In this document: one piece after another, positions 47,138 to 56,737 of the stretch
How the letters are laid out: each line of letters starts with the position of its first letter
Position numbering within the stretch: position 1 is the first letter of the stretch
Source: Roseicyclus sediminis
GTDB lineage: Bacteria; Pseudomonadota; Alphaproteobacteria; Rhodobacterales; Rhodobacteraceae
Direction of reading: 5' to 3'
Length of the DNA stretch: 62,795 nt
Assembly: GCF_025515305.1 (NCBI RefSeq)
Contig: NZ_JAOPHT010000019.1
Span: 1-62,795, forward strand
The notes under the pieces: generated by a model
The model's database searches: none
The model's input: the letters and a program-made list of their open reading frames with translations, nothing else
Told to the model about the DNA's origin: nothing
Position numbers and translations under genes: made by a program

Positions 47138-48005
47138 GTCCGGCTTCCTCCTGGCTGGGCCCCTCGCCTTCGGTCAGTTCGGCGAGAATGCGGTCGAGCT
47201 CGGCCGCCTCGGCGCGGCGCGCCTCCGTGAGGGCGGCGACCTGCGCCTCGAGCGCCCGGGTGAGCGCCCCCTGCCCGTTCGTCCCCGCCTCGCCGTCCGC
47301 CACCATGGTCGTTCCGGCCCTCATCTCGTCGAGGCCCTGCGACATCTCGTCGACGACCCGCTTCAACCGGCGCACCTCGGCGCGCAGCGCCAGCGCGCGC
47401 GCGTCGGGCTCGAGGCCGGAGGTCTCGCCAAGCTCTTCGGCGAGGTCCTGGGCGGCGTCGCGGGCGGCCAGCGCCTCGGCACGTTCCTCGCGGGCACGTT
47501 CCACACGCCGCTTCAGCAGGCCGTTCTCGTGTTCGAGCTCCGCGATCCGCTCGCCATCGCCTGGGGTTTCTTCCGCCGCCTTCTGAAGGTCGGCCACGCG
47601 CGCCTCCAGCGCGTCGCGGGCTTCGGTCAGGGCGGATATCTGGGCCTCGCGGGCGGCGAGGTGCTCCTCGAGCTCGGCGATGCGTCCCGCGCCGGCATCG
47701 GCGGCGCTTCCGCTCTCGGCGAGTTTCGCTTCGGCGCCGCCAAGAGCGTCCTGCGTTTCGGCCAGGCGGGCTTCGAGCGCCTCGACACGCAGTGCAAGGT
47801 CCCGCGCGCGGGCCTCGGCCTCGTCCCGGGCCGCCTCGGCGGCTGCGAGCGCCGAGGAGGCCGGCGACGCGACCGGGGGGCCATCGGCCGTGAAGCCGAC
47901 ACCACCTACGGCGCCCGCGTCGAGGCCCCTGGCGATCCGGTCGAGTGCCGATGCCAGTCGCGCCTCGAGAGCGCCCAGTTTCTCGAATTCCGCGCTGTCG
48001 CCCAT
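47130..48005 (-). CDS. Coiled-coil protein coupled to zapA
   Basis: A 291-residue protein, predicted mostly as one long coiled coil (repeats of ALxxxxA/EARxAD with few prolines), starting [17 protein letters not shown]. There is no signal peptide or membrane segment. The overlap with zapA suggests a cell division or cytoskeletal role, which is inference. A TATAGT lies ten to five bases before ATG 48005, raising the possibility of a leaderless transcript. The 341-base gap upstream (48006-48346) holds the tkt promoter candidate and nothing else I can identify. Confidence 0.8.
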   Translation of the reverse strand: MGDSAEFEKLGALEARLASALDRIARGLDAGAVGGVGFTADGPPVASPASSALAAAEAARDEAEARARDLALRVEALEARLAETQDALGGAEAKLAESGSAADAGAGRIAELEEHLAAREAQISALTEARDALEARVADLQKAAEETPGDGERIAELEHENGLLKRRVERAREERAEALAARDAAQDLAEELGETSGLEPDARALALRAEVRRLKRVVDEMSQGLDEMRAGTTMVADGEAGTNGQGALTRALEAQVAALTEARRAEAAELDRILAELTEGEGPSQEEAGHA

Positions 48006-48258
48006 GGTTACTATACCGTTCCGGTCCTGCTTCGATCTGGATGCCCGGGTCCGGCCCGCACCTCCGATTTGCGCGCCCTCCTGCCGGTTCCGGTCTTGGA
48101 GGGGTCGTCGCGCCGGGCGGATGCCTCGGCCGCCCAACTCCACGCAATCCCAATCTGGCCGGATTTGCAAGTTTTTCCCGCCCGGTTGGCGCAAGATCGC
48201 CCATGGCGGGCCGACCTGCAGGGGCCCGGAACCGCCCCGACGGCGGCAACCCGCGCGC

Positions 48259-48286
48259 TTGCACTTCGCCCGCCACCTGCTATCAC
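48259..48286 (+). promoter_or_regulatory. Candidate tkt promoter
   Basis: TTGCAC and TATCAC are separated by 16 bases; transcription would begin near 48293, 54 bases before the tkt start. Manual match only. Confidence 0.4.
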
Positions 48287-48346
48287 GCCGCGACAGCCGC
48301 GCCGCCCGTCCGCGCCCCTGCAAAGCAAAGCCAAGGACCAAGCCAC

Positions 48347-50362
48347 ATGGACATCGCCGCCCTCGCCCGGAACCACCCCGACCACTGGCGCCGCGCCGCC
48401 TGCATCCGGACCCTGACGCTCGATGCGGTGGCCGCGGCGAATTCGGGCCATTCGGGAATGCCGATGGGCATGGCGGACGTGGCGACCGTTCTCTTCGACA
48501 AGCACCTGAGTTTCGACGCATCGGCGCCCGACTGGCCGAACCGCGACCGCTTCATCCTGTCGGCCGGCCACGGTTCGATGCTGCTCTATTCGCTCCTCTA
48601 TCTCACCGGCTCGCCCGACATGACGCTGGAGCAGGTCAAGGCGTTCCGGCAACTGGGCTCGATCACCGCGGGCCATCCGGAATACGGCCATGCCAAGGGG
48701 ATCGAGACGACGACAGGCCCGCTCGGCCAGGGCATCGCCAACGCGGTCGGCTTCGCCATGGCCGAGGAATTCCTGCGCGCCAAGTGGGGCCGGAAGATCA
48801 TCGACCACTACACCTGGGTCATCGCCGGCGACGGCTGCCTGATGGAGGGCGTGAGCCAGGAGGCACTGGCGCTCGCAGGCCGGCAGGAGCTGTCGCGGCT
48901 GATCGTTCTGTGGGACAACAACGGCATCACCATCGACGGCAAGGTGTCGATCGCCGACCGCACGGACCAGCTGGCGCGGTTCGCCGCATCCGGCTGGGAT
49001 GTCTTCGAGTGCGACGGCCACGATCCCGTCGACATCGACCGCGCGCTGACCGCGGCCAAGGCCAGCGCCCGGCCCGCCATGGTGGCCTGCAAGACGCACA
49101 TCGCGCTCGGCCATGCCGCGCAGGACACCGCAAAGGGCCACGGCGCGTTGACCGACGCGGCGCAGCTGGCGGCCGCCAAGGAAGCCTATGGCTGGCACCA
49201 CGGCCCCTTCGAGATCCCCGCCGACCTCAAGGCCGAGTGGGAGGCCATCGGCGCCCGCGGGCGGCCCGCGCGCGAGGAATGGGAGACGCGCTTCGGGCTT
49301 CTTTCCGACGGCAAGCAGGCGGAATTCAACCGGGCCTTCGCGGGCGAGATGCCGACGAAGCTTTCGGCCACGATCCGCGCGCTGAAAAAGCAGCTCTCCG
49401 AGGCACGCCCGAGTGTCGCCACGCGCAAGGCCAGCGAGATGGCGCTCGAGGTCATCAACCCGATCCTGCCGGAAACGATCGGCGGCTCGGCCGACCTGAC
49501 CGGGTCCAACAACACCAAGACCGCCGATCTCGGCACCTTCGAGCCGGAGAACCGCAAGGGCCGCTATGTCTACTACGGCATCCGCGAGCACGGCATGGCG
49601 GCGGCGATGAACGGCATGGCGCTCCATGGCGGCGTGCGGCCCTACGGCGGCACCTTCATGTGCTTCGCCGACTATGCGCGCCCGGCGATGCGGCTGTCAG
49701 CGCTCATGGGCGTGCCGGTGCAGTACGTCATGACCCATGACAGCATCGGGCTCGGCGAGGACGGGCCGACCCATCAGCCGGTCGAGCATCTCGCCATGCT
49801 GCGTGCGACGCCGAACATGCTGGTCTTCCGGCCCGCCGACGCGGTCGAAACCGCCGAGGCCTGGGAGGTCGCGCTGTCGCAATCCTCGACGCCGTCGGTC
49901 CTGGCGCTCAGCCGCCAGAACCTGCCGACCGTGCGGACCGAACACAAGACCAGGAACCTGACCGCGCAGGGCGGCTACGTGCTGGCCGATGCGGAGGGCA
50001 AGCGCCAGGCGATCCTGATGGCGACGGGCTCCGAGGTCGCGATCGCCATGGCCGCGCGCGACCTTCTGCAGGCCAAGGGGATCGGCACGCGCGTCGTCTC
50101 CATGCCCTGCTGGGAACTGTTCGAGGACCAGGACGAGGCCTATCGCAAGCGCGTCCTGCCCGGCGGGCCGGTGCGCGTGGCGGTCGAGGCCGCGATCCGC
50201 TTCGGCTGGGACCGCTGGCTTTTCGGCGAACGTGGCCGCCGCGAGAAATCGGGCTTTGTCGGGATGCACGGCTTCGGCGCGTCGGCGCCGTCCGAGGATC
50301 TCTACCGTCACTTCGGCATCACGGCCGAGGCCGTGGCGGAGAAGGCGAAGTCGCTTCTCTGA
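48347..50362 (+). CDS. tkt: Transketolase
   Basis: A 671-residue thiamine diphosphate enzyme linking glycolysis and the pentose phosphate pathway. The cofactor motif is [19 protein letters not shown]...DNN. The C-terminal half carries LSRQNLPT and GSEVAIAM, and the catalytic His segments are [10 protein letters not shown] and TGPLGQG. It begins [19 protein letters not shown]. It heads the carbon metabolism block. Confidence 0.97.
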   Translation: MDIAALARNHPDHWRRAACIRTLTLDAVAAANSGHSGMPMGMADVATVLFDKHLSFDASAPDWPNRDRFILSAGHGSMLLYSLLYLTGSPDMTLEQVKAFRQLGSITAGHPEYGHAKGIETTTGPLGQGIANAVGFAMAEEFLRAKWGRKIIDHYTWVIAGDGCLMEGVSQEALALAGRQELSRLIVLWDNNGITIDGKVSIADRTDQLARFAASGWDVFECDGHDPVDIDRALTAAKASARPAMVACKTHIALGHAAQDTAKGHGALTDAAQLAAAKEAYGWHHGPFEIPADLKAEWEAIGARGRPAREEWETRFGLLSDGKQAEFNRAFAGEMPTKLSATIRALKKQLSEARPSVATRKASEMALEVINPILPETIGGSADLTGSNNTKTADLGTFEPENRKGRYVYYGIREHGMAAAMNGMALHGGVRPYGGTFMCFADYARPAMRLSALMGVPVQYVMTHDSIGLGEDGPTHQPVEHLAMLRATPNMLVFRPADAVETAEAWEVALSQSSTPSVLALSRQNLPTVRTEHKTRNLTAQGGYVLADAEGKRQAILMATGSEVAIAMAARDLLQAKGIGTRVVSMPCWELFEDQDEAYRKRVLPGGPVRVAVEAAIRFGWDRWLFGERGRREKSGFVGMHGFGASAPSEDLYRHFGITAEAVAEKAKSLL

Positions 50363-50375
50363 ACCGGCTCCTGCC

Positions 50376-50400
50376 CTTCATCCTGGCGAAAAACTCCCCG
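50376..50400 (+). repeat. Dispersed intergenic repeat, long form, decayed (copy 7)
   Basis: CTTCATCCTGGC then GAAAAACTCCCCG, followed by a GC-rich region with a less regular tail. It lies between convergent tkt and the DUF2267 gene. Confidence 0.65.
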
Positions 50401-50464
50401 CCCGGAGGGCACCAGCCGCGGCCGAATGCTCCCGCAGGGGGCATGAGACCGCGGCTTTGCGGGA

Positions 50465-50482
50465 CGCCGCCCGAAGGCGGCG
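50465..50482. terminator. Hairpin between tkt and the DUF2267 gene
   Basis: CGCCGCC and GGCGGCG pair around a CGAA tetraloop, between convergent genes. No T-run. Confidence 0.5.
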
Positions 50483-50492
50483 ATGCGCAGTG

Positions 50493-50924
50493 TCAGCCGT
50501 CCGCGAAGAGCGCCCGGATCTCCCCCGTGAAGCTGGCCCGCACATGGGCCATTTCGCCTTCGGAGACATGGGCGTCGAGTACGTCGAAGACCGCACCGAT
50601 GGCGTGCTCCGCATCGCCCATTGGATCGCCCTGAAAGGCCGCCTGGACGCGCTCGATGAAGCCCGCCTTGCTGCGCTCGACCACCGGCGTCTTCGACGGG
50701 TCATAGCCTTCGTAGTAGATCCCGCGCACGAAAATCGGCAATTGCGCCGACAATTGCGCCGCCTCGTCGGGGGAAAGGTGGTCGCGCAGGGCCTGCAGGA
50801 CCGCGCGCATCAGCCGGTAGGCACGCTGCTTGTTGGCCCAGCCGGCCCGGTAGTCGACCTCGTTGATCCAGACGTTGGCCTGCTGCACGGATTCGTCGAT
50901 GATCTTCAGTCCCAACGCACTCAT
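50493..50924 (-). CDS. DUF2267 family protein
   Basis: A 143-residue soluble helical protein of the DUF2267 family, containing WINEVDYRAGWANKQRAYRLMRAVLQALRDHL, LSAQLPIFVRGIYYEGYDPSKTP and a second half with DAEHAIGAVFDVLDAHVSEGE. Function is unproven; the family is often found near stress or regulatory genes. GGGAGG precedes ATG 50924. Confidence 0.9.
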   Translation of the reverse strand: MSALGLKIIDESVQQANVWINEVDYRAGWANKQRAYRLMRAVLQALRDHLSPDEAAQLSAQLPIFVRGIYYEGYDPSKTPVVERSKAGFIERVQAAFQGDPMGDAEHAIGAVFDVLDAHVSEGEMAHVRASFTGEIRALFADG

Positions 50925-51023
50925 GGCGTCCTCCCTCGCTTGCCCCGGCGCCTCGTCCCGCGCCGCCTGTAATGAGAGCACGACGGCGCGTCGGGCGCCT
51001 TGACCTGCGTCAGAAGGCGGGAC

Positions 51024-51995
51024 TCAATGGGACGCGCCTTCCCCCCCGAGACCCACGGCCCGCAGCACGGGCGAGATCACCCGGCCGACGACCGGCATCA
51101 GGAGAAGACCGATCGCCAGGCCGAGAAGCCCGTCGATCACCGCCTTCGCCGCCCAGACCGCGAAGTCCCCCGCTCCGTCGGCCATCTGCGCGATCGCGTC
51201 GATGGCATCCTCCGGCACGTGCCAGCCGATCTCGGCCAGCGAATGCACGACGATCGAGCCGCCGACCCAGAGCATCGCGAGCGTGCCCACGAAGGTCAGC
51301 AGGCGCATGAAGCCCGGCATGCCCCTCACCACGCCCCGGCCGATGGCCCGCCCCAGCGCCGTGCGCCCCTGGCGGGCGAGGTGCAGGCCCATGTCGTCCG
51401 CCTTCACGATCAGGGCCACGGACCCGTAGACGAGCACGGTGATGCCAAGGCCCACCAAGGCCAGCGCAACCGCCTCGAACAGGAGCGAGTCGGTCTCGAT
51501 GGCGGCCAGCGCGATGGTCATGATCTCGGCCGACAGGATGAAGTCGGTCTTGATCGCGCCCTTCACCTTCTCCTCCTCCAGGTGCGCGCTGTCTTCGGCG
51601 GACATCTTCTTCCGGGCGGCTTCCTGGACGTCGTGATGCGCGGGCGAGAGCCAGTGAGCCACCTTCTCCGCGCCCTCGAAACACAGGTAGCCGCCCCCCA
51701 GCATCAGCAATGGCGCGATCGCCCAGGGCGCGAAGGCCGACAGCAGCAGCGCGGCGGGCAGCAGGATCACCAGCTTGTTGAAGATCGAGCCGCGCGTGAT
51801 CTTCCAGACGATCGGCAACTCGCGCTCGGCGGTGAAGCCATGGACGTATTTCGGCGTCACCGCGGCGTCGTCGATCACCGCGCCCGCCGCCTTCGCGCCG
51901 GCCTTGGTCGCCTGGCCCATCACGTCGTCGACGGAGGCCGCGGCGACCTTCGCGATTGCAGCGACGTCGTCGAGAAGCGCCAGCAATCCGCTCAT
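51024..51995 (-). CDS. DUF808 family membrane protein
   Basis: A 323-residue polytopic membrane protein of the DUF808 (YedI-like) family, starting MSGLLALLDDVAAIAKVAA. Characteristic segments are ITRGSIFNKLVILLPAALLLSAFAP, EEKVKGAIKTDFILSAEIMTIAL and a C-terminal GLLLMPVVGRVISPVL. It likely lies in the inner membrane with about seven to eight segments; function unknown. It diverges from the first gap gene across a 261-base region carrying two operator candidates. Confidence 0.9.
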   Translation of the reverse strand: MSGLLALLDDVAAIAKVAAASVDDVMGQATKAGAKAAGAVIDDAAVTPKYVHGFTAERELPIVWKITRGSIFNKLVILLPAALLLSAFAPWAIAPLLMLGGGYLCFEGAEKVAHWLSPAHHDVQEAARKKMSAEDSAHLEEEKVKGAIKTDFILSAEIMTIALAAIETDSLLFEAVALALVGLGITVLVYGSVALIVKADDMGLHLARQGRTALGRAIGRGVVRGMPGFMRLLTFVGTLAMLWVGGSIVVHSLAEIGWHVPEDAIDAIAQMADGAGDFAVWAAKAVIDGLLGLAIGLLLMPVVGRVISPVLRAVGLGGEGASH

Positions 51996-52127
51996 GGTTT
52001 CCCTCTCCAGACCCGTAGCGGCCGGAGCATAGCGGGCCACCCCCCGCAGACAACCCGCCTTCCCGAGGAAACGGTTTGCCCGGCGGCGCCCGTTTCGGAT
52101 GCGATCCGCGAACGACCGCCCAAAGCC

Positions 52128-52139
52128 GTTAGCGCAAAC
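52128..52139. promoter_or_regulatory. GTTAGCG operator candidate 1 (gap paralogue)
   Basis: GTTAGCGCAAAC fits the consensus GTTAGCGNWAAC shared with the site just downstream and the one before the second gap gene. It is about 120 bases before the start at 52257. Palindromes of this size suit a LacI-family regulator; Rhodobacter CceR, a LacI-type regulator of central carbon genes, is a natural candidate, but I could not verify its motif. Confidence 0.5.
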
Positions 52140-52144
52140 GGCGG

Positions 52145-52160
52145 ATGTTTTCGCTAACAT
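52145..52160. promoter_or_regulatory. GTTAGCG operator candidate 2 (gap paralogue)
   Basis: ATGTTTTCGCTAACAT is flanked by 5-bp arms ATGTT/AACAT. On the opposite strand its core reads GTTAGCGAAAAC, the same consensus as candidate 1, with centres 19 bases apart. Confidence 0.55.
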
Positions 52161-52256
52161 GCAGATAAATCGTGATTTTTCGTCTTCCCGGTCGCGGCAT
52201 GCTTTTGTATGCGGTGACGCAGAACGGGATTGCCGAATTCGGGAAAGGTGCATTTC

Positions 52257-53261
52257 ATGACGATCACGCTGGGTATCAACGGCTTCGGCCGCATCGGACG
52301 CTGCACGCTGGCGCATATCACCGAGGCCGCACGCAACGACGTCCAGGTGGTCAAGATCAACGCGACCGGCCCGATCGAGACGAATGCGCACCTCCTGAAA
52401 TACGACAGCATCCACGGCCGCTTCGGCGGGCAGGTCCGCGTCTCGGGCGACACGATGGACCTGGGACGCGGGCCGATGAAGGTCTTCTCGACCTACGACC
52501 CGGCCGAGCTCGACTGGGAGGGCTGCGACGTCGTCCTCGAATGCACCGGCAAGTTCAACGACCGCGACGCGGCCGCCGTTCACCTGACCCGCGGCGCCAA
52601 GCGCGTCCTCGTCTCGGCGCCCGCGAAGAACGCCGACAAGACCATCGTCTACGGCGTGAACCACCGCGAGCTTCTGGACAGCCATCATGTCGTCTCGAAC
52701 GGCTCGTGCACGACGAACTGCCTCGCACCTCTCGCCAAGGTCCTGAACGACGCCATCGGCATCGAACGCGGGATCATGACCACGATCCACAGCTACACCG
52801 GCGACCAGCCGACGCTGGACCGCCGCCACAAGGACCTCTACCGCGCCCGCGCCGCCGCCATGGCGATGATCCCGACATCGACGGGCGCCGCCAAGGCGCT
52901 GAAGGAGGTACTGCCGGAGCTGGAAGGCCGCCTCGACGGCACCGCGCTGCGCGTGCCGACGCCGAACGTCTCGGCCGTGGACCTGACCTTCGAGGCCGGA
53001 CGGGACGTGACCGTCGAGGATGTGAACGAGGTGGTGCGCGAGGCCGCCGCCGGCCACATGGGCGCTGTGCTGGCCTACGACCCCGAGCCCAAGGTCTCCA
53101 TCGACTTCAACCACACGACGCATTCCTCGATCTTCGCCCCCGACCAGACCAAGGTCGTCGGCGGGCGCACCGTGCGGGTGCTCGCGTGGTACGACAACGA
53201 ATGGGGCTTCTCGGCACGCATGGCCGATGTTTCGGCGGCGATGGGGCGGCTCCTGCACTGA
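52257..53261 (+). CDS. gap: Glyceraldehyde-3-phosphate dehydrogenase, Ala36 paralogue (NADP type?)
   Basis: A 334-residue GAPDH with the intact nucleotide-binding start [13 protein letters not shown], catalytic Cys in [11 protein letters not shown] and the phosphate-binding TPNVSAVDLTF. The residue that normally selects NAD (Asp in the INDL motif of the 54280 gene, position 36) is Ala here (KINATGPIETN), as in Bacillus GapB-type enzymes using NADP. It is 70 per cent or so alike to the downstream paralogue by eye. It may serve the gluconeogenic direction; cofactor use is inferred. Confidence 0.93.
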   Translation: MTITLGINGFGRIGRCTLAHITEAARNDVQVVKINATGPIETNAHLLKYDSIHGRFGGQVRVSGDTMDLGRGPMKVFSTYDPAELDWEGCDVVLECTGKFNDRDAAAVHLTRGAKRVLVSAPAKNADKTIVYGVNHRELLDSHHVVSNGSCTTNCLAPLAKVLNDAIGIERGIMTTIHSYTGDQPTLDRRHKDLYRARAAAMAMIPTSTGAAKALKEVLPELEGRLDGTALRVPTPNVSAVDLTFEAGRDVTVEDVNEVVREAAAGHMGAVLAYDPEPKVSIDFNHTTHSSIFAPDQTKVVGGRTVRVLAWYDNEWGFSARMADVSAAMGRLLH

Positions 53262-53378
53262 CGGGCCGCGCAGGCTGCGGGCTGGCGTGTTGACGCCGGT
53301 CAAGGCGCCGAACCCTGAAACGCGCGATCATCCCCGGGCGCCATCGTCACGGCGCGAGCACAGAGGGGAGATTTTCTC

Positions 53379-53897
53379 ATGCGAACGACTCAGAGCATCC
53401 GGTTTGCTGCCCGCCTCGGCGCGACCGCGCTTCTGGCCTGCGGCCTGTCCGGAGCGGCGATGGCCCAGTCCTGCCCCGATGTCGGGCTCGGCGGCGCGCC
53501 GCTCGGCTACGGCGCCGGACAACTCCAGGGCGGCCTTTCCTTCGACGTGATCGCCGGCGGGAACATCGATCTTGGTGCCTGCGGCAGCGCGCCCGGTTAC
53601 GGCTGGATCGTCGAGGCGCCCGATTTCGAACTCACCCTGTCGGGCGCGGCGGCCGACGAATCCCTCACCCTTTCGGTCTCCGGCGATTGCGACACCGTCC
53701 TTCTGGTGAACGACGCAACCGGCGAGTGGTTCTTCAGCGACGACGAAGGCGGCGGCCTCGACCCCGCAATCTCCATCGCGCCGGCCCGCAACGGGGTCTA
53801 TGACATCTGGGTCGGCACCTATGGCACCGAGACCTGCCCCTCGGTCCTGACGCTGCAGACCGGCGCCGGAAGCGGCGGCGCGGCGGCCAGCAAGTAA
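53379..53897 (+). CDS. Small secreted beta-rich protein, paralogue of the 17078 gene
   Basis: A 172-residue protein with a signal peptide (about 1-30, ending AMAQ) and at least five cysteines. It aligns with the protein at 17078-17563 through GGNIDLGACG, PDFELTLSG, CDTVLLVNDATGEWFFSDD and YDIWVGTYG. The predicted fold is an all-beta periplasmic or extracellular domain. It lies between the two gap genes, with GGGGAG before the start, and is followed by a hairpin. Function unknown. Confidence 0.85.
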   Translation: MRTTQSIRFAARLGATALLACGLSGAAMAQSCPDVGLGGAPLGYGAGQLQGGLSFDVIAGGNIDLGACGSAPGYGWIVEAPDFELTLSGAAADESLTLSVSGDCDTVLLVNDATGEWFFSDDEGGGLDPAISIAPARNGVYDIWVGTYGTETCPSVLTLQTGAGSGGAAASK

Positions 53898-53914
53898 CGG
53901 CACGGACCTCCGCC

Positions 53915-53955
53915 ACGCGGCGCGAAACGGGGCTTGGCCCGGTGCCGCGCCGCGT
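53915..53955 (+). terminator. Hairpin after the secreted protein gene
   Basis: ACGCGGCGCG and CGCGCCGCGT form a perfect 10-bp stem around a 21-base loop, 17 bases past the stop codon. It lacks a T-run. Confidence 0.45.
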
Positions 53956-54003
53956 GTCAGTGTGCGCCCCGGGGGCAGACCTGCGGAACCGGCGGAGCAT
54001 GAC

Positions 54004-54147
54004 ATGACAAACACCGTGGCGGCCTGGCTTGCCGCCGTCATCGTCGCGGCGGTCCTCGCCGATCTCGTCCTCAACGGGGGGCGTGTCCTGTTCTTCCTGG
54101 CGCTGGAATTCGTCGACCTGCTCGACTGGGCCGCCTTCTGGCGCTAG
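54004..54147 (+). CDS. 47-residue single-span membrane protein
   Basis: A small protein reading MTNTVAAWLAAVIVAAVLADLVLNG, then FFLALEFVDLLDWAAFWR: one hydrophobic segment and a short aromatic amphipathic end. It is located between the two gap genes. The ribosome site (GGAGC) is modest. The composition and the position argue for a real small membrane protein; function unknown. Confidence 0.6.
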   Translation: MTNTVAAWLAAVIVAAVLADLVLNGGRVLFFLALEFVDLLDWAAFWR

Positions 54148-54220
54148 GGCGCCGGGGCTTGTGCTGAGGCCACTGTCACCGCATTGTCGTTTGCAGAGGC
54201 CGCGCACGGCTGATACCACC

Positions 54221-54232
54221 GTTAGCGGTAAC
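54221..54232. promoter_or_regulatory. GTTAGCG operator candidate 3 (second gap gene)
   Basis: GTTAGCGGTAAC has 4-bp arms GTTA/TAAC and matches GTTAGCGNWAAC. It is 47 bases before the gap start, where a repressor could block the promoter. Confidence 0.6.
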
Positions 54233-54279
54233 ATTTCCCGCCCTGACAGGCGCGGAACGCAAAGCATTTCGGAGGAATC

Positions 54280-55284
54280 ATGGCCATCAAGGTAGCGATC
54301 AACGGCTTCGGACGCATCGGGCGCAACGTTTTGCGCGCCATTGTGGAATCGGGGCGCACCGATATCGAGGTGGTGGCGATCAACGACCTGGGCCCGGTCG
54401 AGACCAACGCCCATCTCCTGCGCTACGACAGCGTGCACGGCCGTTTCCCGGCGACGGTGACGACGACCGAAAGCACCATCGACGTGGGCCGCGGGCCGAT
54501 CGAGGTGTCGGCGATCCGCAATCCCGCCGAGCTGCCATGGAAGCACATCGACATCGTCATGGAATGCACGGGCATCTTCACCGACAAGGAGAAGGCGCAG
54601 ATCCACCTCGAGAACGGCGCGAGCCGGGTTCTGGTCTCCGCGCCCTCGAAGGGGGCCGACAAGACCATCGTCTACGGGGTGAACCACGGCGAGCTGACGA
54701 AAGACGACCTGATCGTCTCGAACGCCTCGTGCACCACGAACTGCCTCGCGCCGGTGGCCCATGTCCTCAACCAGGCGGTGGGCATCAAGCGCGGCTTCAT
54801 GACGACGATCCACTCCTATACCGGCGACCAGCCGACGCTCGACACGATGCACAAGGACCTCTACCGCGCCCGCGCGGCGGCGATGTCGATGATCCCGACC
54901 TCGACGGGCGCGGCCCGCGCCGTGGGCCTCGTCCTTCCCGAGCTGAACGGCAAGCTCGACGGCGTGGCGGTGCGCGTGCCCACGCCGAACGTCTCGGTCG
55001 TGGACCTGACCTTCGAGGCCGCCCGCGACACGAGCGTGGAGGAGATAAACGACGCGATCCGCGCCGCTGCCGGCTCGGGCCCGCTGAAGGGGATCCTCGG
55101 CTATACCGACGAGATGCTCGTTTCGATGGACTTCAACCACGATCCGCACTCGTCCATCTTCCACACCGACCAGACCAAGGTCATGGACGGCAATCTCTGC
55201 CGGATCCTGACGTGGTACGACAACGAGTGGGGCTTCTCCAACCGGATGAGCGACACGGCGGTCGAAATGGGCAAGTACCTCTGA
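54280..55284 (+). CDS. gap: Glyceraldehyde-3-phosphate dehydrogenase, NAD type
   Basis: A 334-residue GAPDH with Asp36 in [11 protein letters not shown], the canonical NAD-selecting residue, catalytic Cys in [11 protein letters not shown] and the usual [25 protein letters not shown] precedes the ATG. It is probably the glycolytic enzyme, transcribed with or before pgk, although an inverted repeat element lies between them. Confidence 0.97.
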   Translation: MAIKVAINGFGRIGRNVLRAIVESGRTDIEVVAINDLGPVETNAHLLRYDSVHGRFPATVTTTESTIDVGRGPIEVSAIRNPAELPWKHIDIVMECTGIFTDKEKAQIHLENGASRVLVSAPSKGADKTIVYGVNHGELTKDDLIVSNASCTTNCLAPVAHVLNQAVGIKRGFMTTIHSYTGDQPTLDTMHKDLYRARAAAMSMIPTSTGAARAVGLVLPELNGKLDGVAVRVPTPNVSVVDLTFEAARDTSVEEINDAIRAAAGSGPLKGILGYTDEMLVSMDFNHDPHSSIFHTDQTKVMDGNLCRILTWYDNEWGFSNRMSDTAVEMGKYL

Positions 55285-55306
55285 GACAGGGCGGGCGTCG
55301 CGAAGT

Positions 55307-55373
55307 GCGTATTTGAAGAAAGATGAAGACCGCGGCAGCAGTCGTCCGCGGCTTCATCTTTCCCAAAATACGC
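55307..55373. repeat. Inverted pair of short-form repeats (copies 8 and 9)
   Basis: Copy 8 (55307-55328, reverse) and copy 9 (55352-55373, forward) face each other 23 bases apart, so the pair can fold as a long stem of about 22 bp. It lies between gap and pgk. The pairing is strong enough to act as an attenuator or terminator in the gap-pgk transcript. Confidence 0.75.
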
Positions 55374-55446
55374 CCGCCGGAGGCGCGAAAACCGCTGTCG
55401 CCGCGGCGAGGCTCTGCTATCACGACGCAGGAACCGGGAGGCCGCG

Positions 55447-56628
55447 ATGACCTGGAAAACCCTCGACGACTTGGACCTGGCGGGAAGGATCGTGCTGACC
55501 CGCGTCGACATCAACGTGCCGGTCGAGGATGGCCGGGTGACCGATGCGACGCGGATCGAGCGCATCGTGCCGACGGTGAAGGACATTCTCGCGAAAGGCG
55601 GACGGCCGGTCCTGCTCGCGCATTTCGGGCGCCCCAAGGGCAAGGTCGTGCCCGAGATGTCTCTGAGACAGGTCGTGCCCGCGCTCGAGGCCGCGCTCGG
55701 GCAGCCGGTGGCCTTCCTCGAGGCGCCTGACCGCGCCGCGCTCGAAGCGCTGCCAGCGGGAAGCGTCGCGCTTCTGGAGAACACGCGCTTCGATCCCGGC
55801 GAGGAGAAGAACGACCCCGACCTGGCCCGATCCTATGCCGCGCTCGGCGATGTCTACTGCAACGACGCCTTCTCGGCCGCGCACCGGGCCCATGCCACGA
55901 CCGAGGGGCTTGCGCATCTCCTGCCGTGCTGCGCCGGGCGGCTGATGGAGGCGGAACTGAAGGCGCTCGAGGCGGCGCTCGGTAATCCCGAGCGGCCGGT
56001 TCTCGCCGTGGTGGGCGGCGCGAAGGTCTCGACCAAGCTCGACCTCCTGGGGAACCTCGTCGAGAAGGTCGACATGCTGGTGATCGGCGGCGGTATGGCG
56101 AACACCTTCCTCGCGGCCGAAGGCGTGGACGTGGCGAAGTCGCTCTGCGAGCACGATCTGGGCGAGACGGCCCGCGACATCCTCGCCAGGGCGCGCGCCG
56201 CGGGTTGTGAGGTGATCCTGCCCACCGACGTCGTCGTGGCCGAGCAATTCGCCGCGAACGCCGACAACACCACGGTCGCCGTCACCGCCGTGCCGGCGGA
56301 CACGATGATCCTCGATGCCGGGCCGCAGAGCGTGGCGCGCGTCCGTGACGCCATCGACCGGGCGAGGACGCTGATCTGGAACGGCCCGCTCGGCGCCTTC
56401 GAGATCGAGCCGTTCGACGCGGCCACCAACGCCGCGGCCACCCATGCCGCCGAGCGCAGCGCGGAAGGCGCGCTGGTCTCTGTGGCGGGCGGCGGCGACA
56501 CCGTCGCGGCGCTGAACCGCGCGGGCGCGGCCGAGAAGTTCAGCTACATCTCGACGGCCGGAGGCGCCTTCCTGGAATGGATGGAGGGCAAGACCTTGCC
56601 GGGGGTGGCGGCACTCGAACAGGGCTGA
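55447..56628 (+). CDS. pgk: Phosphoglycerate kinase
   Basis: A 393-residue enzyme converting 1,3-bisphosphoglycerate to 3-phosphoglycerate with ATP formation. The N-domain has [22 protein letters not shown] and [13 protein letters not shown]; the C-domain has [13 protein letters not shown] and [13 protein letters not shown] 55447 follows GGGAGGCCGCG. Confidence 0.96.
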   Translation: MTWKTLDDLDLAGRIVLTRVDINVPVEDGRVTDATRIERIVPTVKDILAKGGRPVLLAHFGRPKGKVVPEMSLRQVVPALEAALGQPVAFLEAPDRAALEALPAGSVALLENTRFDPGEEKNDPDLARSYAALGDVYCNDAFSAAHRAHATTEGLAHLLPCCAGRLMEAELKALEAALGNPERPVLAVVGGAKVSTKLDLLGNLVEKVDMLVIGGGMANTFLAAEGVDVAKSLCEHDLGETARDILARARAAGCEVILPTDVVVAEQFAANADNTTVAVTAVPADTMILDAGPQSVARVRDAIDRARTLIWNGPLGAFEIEPFDAATNAAATHAAERSAEGALVSVAGGGDTVAALNRAGAAEKFSYISTAGGAFLEWMEGKTLPGVAALEQG

Positions 56629-56737
56629 AGCCCTTCGTCGCCTCATGTTTGCGCCACCATGATGGACAGGTCCGTCGCGTCCCCCTATTGCTCGGGCCCG
56701 GGTGGGTCATTTGAGCAAAACATTGAGGGTGTGACAC

